Positions 39,133-49,600 of a stretch of DNA of 64,000 bases are shown here, one piece after another; the first letter of the stretch is position 1, and each line of letters starts with the position of its first letter. The notes under the pieces are model-generated. The model saw only the letters and a program-made list of their open reading frames with translations. It had not been told where the DNA came from and made no database searches. The DNA is from Numida meleagris (Eukaryota > Chordata > Aves > Galliformes > Numididae). The stretch is from assembly GCF_002078875.1 (NCBI RefSeq), contig NC_034411.1, positions 37,612,115-37,676,114 on the forward strand, read 5' to 3'. The position numbers and the translations under genes are program-made.

Positions 39133-39200
39133 TAATGGCTTGGGTTGGAAGGGACATTAAAGGTCATCTAGTTCCAGTGCCCTTCCTAAGGGTTGCCAAA
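39133..39200 (-). mobile_element. CR1 LINE 3'-end fragment
   Basis: The plus strand reads TGGCTTGGGTTGGAAGGG, ACATTAAAGGTCATCTAG and TTCCAGTGCCCTTCC, the reverse complement of a CR1 3' end. Terminal ATTCTATGA repeats are not visible. It is short and old. Confidence 0.85.
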
Positions 39201-40717
39201 TCTTTGACTGCAATGTGCTGAACAGAAATTCAATCCATCTGAAAACAATAAGGAAGGACAAAGCTCTTTGGCAGATGAAACTGCCCTAACTAAGACTATA
39301 TACAACCTAGCTAACAGTTAAATACTAGCTAACAGCTTAATATATGCAGTTGTGCACTTCCACCAACAATGCTTTGAAGTAATACAGTTTTTACTTAACT
39401 GATGGGAATCACCATCACCCTTCCTGGTGTTTCTCATGGCTCAGCATTGTTCTGAATCCTAACACCCCGCTATCGTGAGCAAAGTTCAGTTGACCACTCA
39501 GATGGTATTCCTCTAGTGAAGGGAGATAAACTGTAGCATGCCTGCTATGTGGGAGCCTGGAAATTCTCTAGAACCACCTTCTATTTTTAAACACATTCTT
39601 CAGATGGAACATACTGGTACGCTGTCATTTTTTATCCAATGAAAGGCAGTATCCAGCACATTCTGACTGCCACAAACAAACATGATTTCTTATTTGTGAC
39701 AACGCAGTTGGGGAACATGGTGCATAAATTGCTAGATCGTATATAGCTCCTGGCAGTGGGCTAGGGAGAATGACTGCACAAATCAAACATGGTGATTTAT
39801 TTAGAGGAAAACTAATAGAAACTTGAACATCAAACTCCTCCAAAAAACAAAAAAAACTACCAGCTATGTAGTTCTTGGCTATGGATACCTCAAATGCATT
39901 CAGATAACAATAAGTGAGTCACATTCTGTCAGCTAGATACAGTTAGATGCAGCACTCAGGCTGTAGATCCTGACTATCTGAGTAAGAGTACATTGCAGCT
40001 CTGACATAATGAGCTCATGGAAAAGCAGGCCACTTGAAAAAAAACTGTAGAATCCTGTACCCTCTGGAAAAATGCAGTTCTGACAAAGTACAGTAACGCA
40101 GGCCAGCTGGCCACACAGCAATAACAGCAGTAGAGGCAGCTGCAGAGCAGAGGCAGATAGGAGCCACCCCACCACATACTGGCAAAGGGCATGCAGTTCT
40201 CAGCCCCAGCATCCAACACTGTGCTCAAGGGCTATTGATCCATTCCCTCTGATAACTGACATCTTCTCCAAGTGACTTAGATTCAGTCCAACCTGCCTTC
40301 ACCTGCATGCCACTCCCACCCACCACAAAGCAGTGTCAATGTCTGATCTGCCCACACCATAATAGTATCAGAAGCACTGCATTGCAACATTCCTAAACCT
40401 CTCATCAGCCAAAGACGCACGCTAGAAGTAGGCGCTACGGATATGTGAAGGCTGACAGAGGACTCTAATTACTTTCCTTCACAGTCACTACAATCAGACC
40501 AAGAAGGTGGCAGTGAGACACTGAAGTTGGGCGTCACTGGGATCGGCAGGGCAGCACAACATACACAGCTGCATCTAAAGGAAACCATCGGAAGATGCAG
40601 TCTTTGTCTCTACCAGAAAGACATCTGCTTTTGGAGGCCATTGAAATAGTTTACTGTAAGTGAAGAAGAAACAGAAATAAAACATTTTAGAATAAGATGC
40701 AGACATTTTCCAGTTGT

Positions 40718-40736
40718 GGGGGAGGGAGGGCAGGGG
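40718..40736 (+). other. canonical G-quadruplex motif
   Basis: GGGGGAGGGAGGGCAGGGG has four runs of at least three G with loops of 1, 1 and 2 nt, the class that forms very stable parallel quadruplexes. It stands out in AT-rich surroundings. No gene is recognised nearby, so no function can be assigned. Confidence 0.8.
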
Positions 40737-43335
40737 AAATGGTGGAAATAATCATAATTTAGAAGGTACCTCCTGGCCCCTGTACTTCTTCCCCACTCCT
40801 CTCCCAACAAACATTAATCAGAAAACACCAGCCTCAGATTACAGCTTTGGGTGACTTAAATATTTTAATCACCACTAAGCTTACACATGTAAAACTCTGC
40901 ATTCTGCTTCAAGCTTGCCTGCCCATAATTTAACCTGCTCAGTGTCATTCCCAGAAGTGATAAGATTATTTTACTGCACAAAAGTAGTGTTGCATGAAGA
41001 CACTACTGCTGTCTTGTCTCTGGCCTCTATTATCTTTATTGAAACCTGATGTAAACAAGGGAATGAATTCTAAAATAATCCATAAATAATTTTATGATGG
41101 GATTTGAAAATGCACTGTATTCCTGAAAGGAGATAAAAGCCAGATAGAGACTTTATGCTATTATTTAGACCTAAGGCTGGATGAAGTAACGCATCACTGA
41201 AAATAGCTGCATCCACAACAGTTTTCTAGGCTTTTACATGACTTCAGGATCTGAAAGAAATTAACTGTTTTATCTCTGTAATGCCATTTGAACAAATGCA
41301 AGCTTCTGAAACAGAAGTTTGCAGATCTAGCTAGTTAACATCTTTACTGTGTTAAGAAAAAGTAGAGCTCTCATTAGCCTGCCCATTGTATACTGTTTTG
41401 AAAGAGACTAGCAATATACTTTGGATGTAATCACACTGCTATCTCTTTAGCATTTCTCTTCTTGTTTTTTTTATCCCTATTGTACGTAAGTCATTAACAG
41501 TGTAATCCATTAACATTTGCTTTTTGCAAATCAGCAAGATGCTCTCCTTCAGAATTAAGGCATCTTTTACTCTCAAAAAGATGTTCTGCTGTTGCAATAA
41601 GATCTTAAGAGGAAAACACTACATAATTCAGACCCCAATTCAAGAAAGCATTGAAGCATATCCTGGTTTAAACACCTCATATCTGCTGAGCATAAAGTAA
41701 GATTAAGTGTTTTCTGAATCAGGAACAAAGGCTGATATAGAAAGCATCTGTTTAAAATATGTATTTGGATGACAAAAAAAAGCAGAACATTTTTGTATAT
41801 CCTTCAGAGAACCAATGACCTCAACTTCTTTTGCAATATCAGACACTGAAATAAGAAGGTTGGAAGGTTTTGGCCAACAATGTTAAATTATAAGCTTCAT
41901 CAACACCATTTAATGAACAGATCTAACATGATGGTATCACTTAAGAAATTCTAATTTCTTGATACCTTGCAGGCCTTAAATCTGTACTTATTCAGATCTA
42001 TACCTTCCAAATGATTTTAAATACAAGAGGATTGTGAATAGACTTTTTGGTGGGTTTACTGTTGGTTTGTTGGGATTTTGAGTTTGGGGTTTTTTTGGTC
42101 AGTTTTTTCCATTTGTTTGTTTTGCTTTTCTCCATCCTGTACATTTATTTTATTCAATCTTGCAACACAGATTTGGAAAAGACACAGAAGGTGTTGAGAT
42201 GACAATTCATGTCCTGCAGGTGAACTAGAACACACGCAAATAATATATTGTCTGTTTGCCAGAATATAAGAGCTGCTGCAATTTTTCCCCTCAGCACCCA
42301 GTATGATATAGAACAGAGTTTTTGCTATCAAGACACATTTATTATCTGCTATGATTTATACTTTTTTCTATATTACTGAAAGCAGCAACATTTCTCTTCC
42401 TTTATGTGTGGTTGTTTTTTTGTTGTTTTTTTTTTTTCTTTGAAGAGTGTACATCAACACAAGCAAACGACGGGGTTATTCACATTTTGCACGGAATATT
42501 ATCCTCCAGTGTTTTCACCATTAAGAATTACATTACCCTGCTGCAATGCCTAGAAAATTAACTACAGAAAGGAAAAGGTATCACAGGATAATTCTTTCTG
42601 ATGAATAGCTGCATCAGTGATCAGAGTCCTGACAAACTCATGTATTAGAGAGATCTTGGATAAGCAGTAAGACCAGTTCAAGCCAGTCATGTAATCAAGA
42701 CACAGACTCAGTTGTATTTCCTAATTTATGGTATAAATACTTTAAGATCAGTGAAAGGCAAGAAGAAAACTTACTCATGCTTCTGCAGACAAAAGGACGT
42801 TAAGTAACATCATTCCGGTGAGCCACAGATACCAGGTAAGTCAGCATTTTCCACTCTGAAACAATTTTCTTACAGAGAAAACTGTGATACGCTTTGTCTA
42901 TATATTTCTTCTTCTAATGAACAACTATTCTACTGTTAAAACCTCTGATTTTAATAAGCAGTAAAACTTTAACATCCAGTTTACTGTTTTGTTTTTGACC
43001 ATTTTTGGATGCAACCCTAAGTAAAATTATACAAGTGTCTTACTTTCTGACTGAATCTCTAAAAAAAAAAATCAGAAGTACAAAAAATGCTCTTAGCTAA
43101 AATTAGTATGTAAACAATACAAAAATACAGTGACAATGAGAAGAGTGTGTTACAATGCCAGTAGTCTGATCATCTGCTTGATCATTCTAAACCAGGGAAT
43201 TCTGTACCTACGAAGAACAGCAGAACCCCAACTCCCTTCAGATTCTGGGAAATTTGTGATAGGGATGGCATCTGAACGGATATTACTTCTAAGCATCACA
43301 CATACAGGATAGAATTCAAGCTCTAGTTTAATGAT

Positions 43336-43340
43336 ATCAG
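43336..43340. repeat. 5-bp target-site duplication, left copy (ATCAG)
   Basis: ATCAG immediately precedes the TG that starts the LTR, and the same five bases follow the terminal CA at 43986-43990. Five bases is the usual duplication for ERVL-type retroviral integrases. Confidence 0.85.
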
Positions 43341-43985
43341 TGTCCTGGTTTCAGCTGGGATCGAGTTGATTTTCTTCATAATGTTCTGTATGCTACATCT
43401 TCGGTTAAAGAAACATTTAGATATAGCGTTGAGAGACATGGTTTAGTGGGGTTATTGGTGGTAGGTGGATGGTTGGACTGGATGATCTTGTAGGTCTTTT
43501 CCAACCTAGCTAATTCTATGATTCTATGATTTTGGCTTTCAGAAGAAAACAAGGTTTTAGTTGTTGCTGCTGAGCTGTGCTGTACAGAGATTCTCATACC
43601 AACCTACTAGTGAGGAAGCTGAGGGGGCAGAAGGAGCTGGGAGGGGATCAAACCAGGACAGTTGACCTGAAGTGCACAAAGGCACATTCCATATCATATC
43701 ACAACACATGAAAAAATACAAAAGAGGGGAATTTTGCTGGGGGAACAGCTGCTGCTCAGGGACTGGCTGGGCATTGGTTGGCAGGTGGTTGCTTTGTAAA
43801 TAAATGAATATAATTACTGTTATTTCTCTCTTCATTTTCTGTCTTAGTAAAGTTTTTATCTCAAAGCATGAGTTCTTTCTTTTTTTTTTTTTTTCTCCTT
43901 TATTATTCCCCTTCCATGGGAAGGGTGGGAAAAGCAAGCAAAAGGCTGCGTGGTATTTAGCTGCCTGCTGTGTTAAACCACAACA
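43341..43985 (+). mobile_element. solo LTR, avian ERVL-like, carrying a nested CR1
   Basis: It begins TGTCCTGGTTTCAGCTGGGA and ends GTTAAACCACAACA, so both TG and CA termini are intact, and perfect ATCAG duplications flank it. Inside are typical LTR parts: a TATGAAAAAATAC-like region near 43706, an AT-rich R/U5 portion with AATAAATG near 43799 and a T15 run at 43880-43894. A CR1 fragment interrupts it at 43408-43530, leaving about 520 bp of LTR. No internal proviral genes flank it, so it formed by LTR-LTR recombination. The open frames at 43376-43597, 43557-44039 and 43804-44013 lie mostly or wholly inside it and are not genes. Confidence 0.93.
43408..43530 (+). mobile_element. CR1 LINE 3' fragment nested in the LTR
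   Basis: It starts AAGAAACATTTAGATATAGCG and ends with two ATTCTATGAT repeats. The copy at 46569 is nearly identical, with about three mismatches over about 110 bp. Both share the variants GGGGTTATTGGTGG and CCTAGCTAATTC-like ends, so they belong to one subfamily. It lies inside the LTR between TTCGG and TTTTGG, which correspond to TTTTGGATT in the related LTR at 20802, so it inserted after the LTR. Confidence 0.93.
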
Positions 43986-43990
43986 ATCAG
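43986..43990. repeat. 5-bp target-site duplication, right copy (ATCAG)
   Basis: Right-hand partner of the duplication at 43336-43340, directly after the LTR terminal CA. Confidence 0.85.
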
Positions 43991-44044
43991 TCATCCAGAT
44001 CACTTTTCTATAGTTTTTTTCAGAAATCAACTGAAACAAAAGAT

Positions 44045-44076
44045 ACCAGAAAATTCTGGTAGCTGCTGCAGCAGCT
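44045..44076. repeat. two adjacent palindromes
   Basis: ACCAGAA-AA-TTCTGGT (44045-44060) is followed without a gap by the perfect 16-bp palindrome AGCTGCTGCAGCAGCT (44061-44076). They lie 55 bp past the LTR target duplication. Confidence 0.88.
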
Positions 44077-44104
44077 TTTCTCCTTCATTCTTCTCTTGCT
44101 GCCT

Positions 44105-44195
44105 GGGTTGCCAGCTGGACTTGAACCCAGAATGGAAATGGGCAGTACGTGTAGGGCCTCACTACTCTTACCAGGAGGATGAGCTAGTGTCTAGC
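44105..44195 (-). ncRNA. possible degraded tRNA-like or tRNA-derived sequence
   Basis: On the minus strand GGTTCAAGTCC (plus 44117-44127) fits the tRNA B-box pattern GGTTCRANTCC. A weak A-box-like TAGCTCATCC...TGG lies about 60 bases upstream, the spacing of class II (Leu/Ser) tRNAs. Acceptor and anticodon stems are not convincing, so it is not a functional tRNA. It could be a tRNA pseudogene, a tRNA-headed SINE remnant or chance. Confidence 0.25.
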
Positions 44196-44270
44196 AGATG
44201 AGAGCATGAGAAAACAAAGCATGGAATCCAGTTCTCTCCAAGAAACACCACTATGGATTGCAGAAAAGGA

Positions 44271-44350
44271 GTGGTTTTTTTTTGTTGTTGTTGTTGTTGT
44301 TTTTGGTGGGGTTTTTTGGGGGGGAGGGGTTGTTTTGTTGGCTTTTTTTA
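44271..44350 (+). repeat. (TTG)n and G/T-rich tract with G-quadruplex motif
   Basis: A T run and several TTG repeats lead into GGGG-T6-G7-A-GGGG at 44308-44329, which satisfies the G3+N1-7 quadruplex rule with loops of 6, 1 and 1. The tract ends in TTGTTTTGTTGG and T7. Confidence 0.8.
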
Positions 44351-46449
44351 AGAAGTTTCTCTAATGTTGATCAGATTTCAGCAATTTTTTTTTCTTTACA
44401 GTATAAAAACATCTTCTGAACAATTAAAGCACCACTTAGGTAAAAAGCTACTTAATGTGTTTGTTTTTGCCATTATTTCTTCAAATAAATAGACCTACCT
44501 CAGCTAGCAAGCTTACAAATCATTTCATTACTCTTAACTGCAGCTTCCTTGTGGTAACCTGCAACATTTTCTTAGTCCTGCTTTATTACTGTTATCTCAT
44601 CCTTCCCTGTGAAATATTTAATCCATTTTATTCTGTCTAAAATGTGACTAGTACACTCTAAAGACTGATTACAAGGTGTTTTTCTAATTTCCTTTGAAAT
44701 TAATCATCTAGCATAAAGGGGGTCCAGACCTTCCAGCAGTCACCATATTAGAGACTGTAATTCTCTCCACATTCCAGATGGCAAGTGTCCCAGTGACAAC
44801 CAGTGCTCTTTTAACCAGCACACTAGGGTGAATATTACACTCTTGGGAAGAGTTTCCTGTAAAATATTGAGAAGCTGGCAGATTGGACAGATTTTAAGAC
44901 CAACTTTTTGCCATGAATCAATTGGAAGATATACAGTTGCCATAAAAGCAAGCTTTCTGGAGGCAGAGAATTTCTAAAGATCTCTTCCTAGAGACAGTCA
45001 AAGTAGCCAATAGCCTCTGAGGGAGAAAAGAAATTAATCATTGAATCTACAATTTCTCCTACATTACCCTGTATTTCTCTCTCTAATACTGTTACAGAGT
45101 AAATAAAACAATAGGCTTTGAATTTGATAGCTGTCCAATTGATTTATTTTTCACATCCAGGAGAGATACCTAAGGTAACTAGACAGAAACTATGCCTCTT
45201 AAGACTTAACTGCCACTCAGCATAGAAGTCACTAGAATATGAAAAGATAAAAAGATACTTAGGTGTACTAGAGCGTTGGGAAAGGAAAACCTACATAAAC
45301 TGTTCTTAAAAAAAGTCTTTCTTAAGCAGTCACCTGAAAAGGAAAAGGTTTTATTATGGAATTGAAGGCTTTATCCCTTCAATCCATCTCACTCGGTTTC
45401 TCCTTGCCAAATGCAGTTATCTGAACGCAAAGGCTGTAAGCACTGTTAAGAGGAGGCAACGCAGAGAACCTCTATCCAAATGCTTAGGAGTTCACCTAGC
45501 ATTTCCATTGTTCCACACCTAAACTTACTTAGTGCACATTACAGTTTTGCATCCCTCTCTGGAGGTCTGTCCCTCCATAAACCAGCAAATCTATTATTCT
45601 AGACTACATCCTTTATGCAGTTTTCATCCTGATTTGTGCAAGAAATAAAACTGAACTTTTTCTTTATGTATTCTTTAGAAAAGATAACAGGTAGGACAGC
45701 AGGAAGGAAAGCACCAGAGCATTGCATTAGCACTGAAATAAATGAAGGAATACAGAAAGGGTAAATCGTTTCTGGTCTTATTCAGGAATCACCCTCAGAG
45801 GGCCAAGCTGCACATAACGGCTCTAATTGCTCCAATGGACCACTCTATACGTGCACAATTACAATAACATTAGATTATTCCCTTTAGACTTTTCCTGATT
45901 TGTATCACAGCAATTTTTTTTTTTTAACTGTCTCATAGACGTGGATTATATAGTTCCTCTTAATAGTTCTACCAGCAGCAATCTCTTCCTCCCACAGAAT
46001 GAAGTTAAATTCTGTGCACTGTTAGAAAAAGAGTTCAATAGTTTGTCCTTCAATACTCAATACGTGTCTCTGTGCCTCATGTTTATTGCACTCCATTCCA
46101 TTTCAACCACTGGCAGCTTTCATACCCAGCCTATTGTTCTCTCTATAGGACACAGCACTCCAACAACTCACAGCTTCACAGGCATGGAAGAATTCTGTGC
46201 AGCTGAACAGGAAAAGTGTCTGAGGTAAAATGTTCCTGTTTTCACCTTACAAACGGGGAAAAGTAAACATGACTAAGCAGAAGTAGAAGTGCCAGACAGT
46301 TCCAAGTCTCCAAAATGTCCTAGAATCAGCATGTTTGAAATACTCAAAATTAAATAACATTTTATAAGTTTGAAATGCATCTAATATTGCTTTCCGTTAC
46401 ACCTATAAGCACACAGGTCCTTCTCAAATCAGGTCACACTGGATACCGA
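44351..46449. other. no gene recognised
   Basis: I see no gene or mobile element. The open frame at 45941-46228 (95 codons, plus) is rich in S, T and F and matches nothing known to me. Confidence 0.6.
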
Positions 46450-46678
46450 GAACAGGACCATCATTTAGGCTGGACATTAGGAAGTACTACTTTTGTGAAA
46501 GAGTGGTGAGGTGCTGGAATGGGCTGCCCAGGGAGGTGTTTGAGTCACTGTCCCTGGAGGTGTTCAAGAAACATTTAGATACAGCGTTGAGAGACATGGT
46601 TTAGTGGGGTTATTGGTGGTAGGTGGATGGTTGGACTAGATGATCTTGTAGGTCTTTTCCAAGCTAGCTAATTCTATG
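46450..46678 (+). mobile_element. CR1 LINE 3' fragment with intact ORF2 C terminus
   Basis: From 46455 to 46604 one frame stays open for 49 codons and ends in TAG. It reads [13 protein letters not shown]...[12 protein letters not shown]...LRDMV, the standard C terminus of CR1 ORF2. The 3' UTR follows (GGTAGGTGGATGG, GATCTTGTAGGTC, TTTTCCAAG) and one ATTCTATGAT unit. It is 5'-truncated and lacks endonuclease and reverse transcriptase domains, so it cannot move. The lack of stops suggests a relatively young copy. Confidence 0.95.
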
Positions 46679-49600
46679 ATCATGACAAGCAGCTCCACAA
46701 TAGCTCTGTTACATAGAAGCAGTGGAACAGCAGCATAAACAGACACTGAGACCTGAGGTCACAGTTTGAAATTCCCAGGCCAGCCCTCTAACCAAGCAGT
46801 CAAGCACTCTGATGTCCTATTGCATCTTATGTAGCTGTCAATCTGGTACAATCTGATATTTAAAAGCAGAGGAAAAAAATGAAGTTGAAAAGATCAGTCC
46901 AAATGTTTGGGTTTCAGACAAATACATTTAATTTTCCAAGCAAACTATGTGATGGCCTCATGACAAAGTAAAGTACTAGATTTTGCTAAGGTAAGAAATT
47001 TTACTTTCTTTGCATAGATGCAAACGTAGCTTCTGCTACCAAAAAAAGTAGTTTACACTACAAATCTATGACGCATTTTCATATTAGCTATTGGGAAAAA
47101 AATATATATTTATTTACAAATTTTACATTTATATGAATTTTAATTTAATTCGTCGATTATCTACTTTAACACTGTCAAAAGAATTTAAGACAAGCTACAA
47201 CAGCTCCCAGGCAAGTCTCGTACACACGCAACGCTTGCTTATGTATTCACTGACAGTTTTAAAACTAAACAACAGTTCATGTGTTATCAGCCTTCTGCAG
47301 AATGAGAACACAATTTTTCTCAGGTAAGGGCTGATTAATGGAAGTCTACAACTTCAGAAGTTCTAGGTCAAGAGGCAGAGAAAGCTCCTATCAATACTGC
47401 TGCTCATGAATTCTGCAACTTCTTAGCAAACACAGAGTATTCTCTGTGCGTTCAAGTACTACAGAGGCCAAGCCCACACAGCAGGGTATGCACTCTACGC
47501 ATTTGTACTGTCCCCCCCAGCAGTCACAACTGAGAATGTCAATTTTCCAAATATGTTCAGGCCCTAAAATCAAGTATTTCGAAATACTGCTAGACCCAAA
47601 GATCACACTGAAAACAGATAAAAGAAAGAAAAGCACCTGGCCGGGCACCGCTGATCATGGCTGGTCAGGAATTAACAAAAACTTCATTTATTATTCTTCC
47701 TTTCTTACAAGTAGGTAGTAATAAGACAAAAGAAAATTAACACTTAACATCTACTTAATTATTAGTTTTTTTAATTATTAAAAGCAATACAAATCTCCTG
47801 AAGTTTCCAGCCGCCATGCAGTTTACCAGTTACCATGCAAACTCCAACAGGATTTTCAGAGAATGATGTCACAGCTATGTGGGGTCATAATGACATTGAT
47901 ATCAAGTGATTTTCTGAGAACGAGTCAAGTTCTGAAATCAAATCTGAGTACCACCAACTCTCAATGCATCTGACTCCTACATTCTTGTATCTAAGGGAAA
48001 AGTAGCAAAGTCAGTCTCCTGATTTCATATTTATTGACAGATGGAGAAAAAAGATCATCCTCACTTAAGTCAGTATCTGACCTGAAAAACTGTTAACAAT
48101 ACAGCAAACAAATATCTGACTTAAGAAAAATATGTCTAGATTTTCAGTCAGCCCATGAGAAAAGAAGTTATGTCAAACATACCCTTGACTAAAACCTCCT
48201 GCAAATATTGCTCGACAACTCCAGCTTGTCACAGAAGCAAACAAAGGCTCTTTCCAATAAAGAGGTGTATCTTTGTTACCTCAGACAGAAAGAAACACTA
48301 TCACAGGTTTAAGTTTAACCTAGAAGCCTCAGAACAAGGATGCTGACAACTAAAGTAGTAAAAAGACGCATATCACCCCAAGCTTGGCAAGGGCCAATAG
48401 CATTCTGAGAAACAGTAAAAGGGTGCCAGGCTATTTCTAACACTTCTGAAATTTTCAAGTTGATTATATGAAGGTACTGTGGGATGTAAAACATAATAAC
48501 AGACAATAGATTTCTTATTTCAATGAACCTCTTGTAGAGTTTTACAGAAGCATGTATTTGTTCACATTCTTTTATTGGTACTGCTTGTGACTATGAAATA
48601 CTGTTGAAACTATGCTCTCGAGCCCTAATATCTGTCCTGATCACACAGGAAAACAACAAAAAATTCAAGTGTTAAGGATAAATCAAACTCAGTATTACCC
48701 AGGAAGATGACCACAGAAACATATACAACTTCTGAAAATTGATTTTTTTACCATAATTTCAGCCCACTTCAAGCTCAAACTCCTCTTATTTTAACAAGAG
48801 AAAACCTTAAATACTGAAATAAAGTGTATATCTTAAGTCACGGCAATTGTACATGTTCATGTGCAGACACCGTATTTCAAGTTGCTCCATAATGAAACAT
48901 TGCATATATATTCCCTCCACTGATATATTCTATATTTATTTCCCCAGCTGACACAAGCAAGGATTACTAATGCACTCCAGATAACTATGCATTGAGATGA
49001 ACTATGAGAGATCACCATCACGCAAGTAGAAGCTGAAGACAAAACTCCATTATAAATGCATTTAAGTCATTCTTAAGATTTAACAGCAACCCAACTGTAC
49101 ACTGCAAGACAAACTCTGATAAGCACTATAATTCCTACTTGAGCCCCCCAGAATTGAAGCCCGAGCCAGTTTCCACTCCTCTGTGCTTTCCCCCATTAAT
49201 GCATGCTGTTACAGGTACTCTACATCACATAAGCTGCACTGCATTCAAGCTTACTTGTGATAATAGAAATTAAGATCAACACCACATGCTTTTATAGTAG
49301 ATAATCTATTCTTCTACTTATTTGTAGAAATAGCTTTTGATTTGTTTGTACCAGTACAGAGCAAGAGCACGTGAATGAAATAAAAGTCAATCTACAGATG
49401 GAGTCTCAAGATTTAAAAATGTATATTTTTATTATAATATTATTCTACTTACCCCAAACTGCTGTGTTTAAATATTCAGATGCCCACAAAAACAACTATG
49501 TTCTTCACATAAGAAAAAAAAAAAGTCATGCTCTTTTCTTTTTTAAAAGCATTATCCTATCGAATTTCTACTGAAATGCACGAAGAATAACTGACTCATT

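Larger units (their letters stand above)
39201..43340. other. no gene recognised; 4.1 kb of unique sequence
   Basis: No gene or transposon is recognised. The minus-strand open frames at 39933-40228 overlap in three frames and look compositional. Included are the G-quadruplex motif at 40718, a G/T-rich tract at about 42050-42130, a T-rich run at 42411-42440 and an exon-like 47-bp segment at 42789-42835 discussed in the findings. Confidence 0.6.

Noticed and set aside
41850..41880. GGTTGGAAGG, like a minus-strand CR1 end
   Set aside because: Flanking bases do not continue the CR1 consensus and no other CR1 block is nearby.
43557..44039. 160-codon minus-strand open frame
   Set aside because: Almost wholly inside the solo LTR and read antisense to it.
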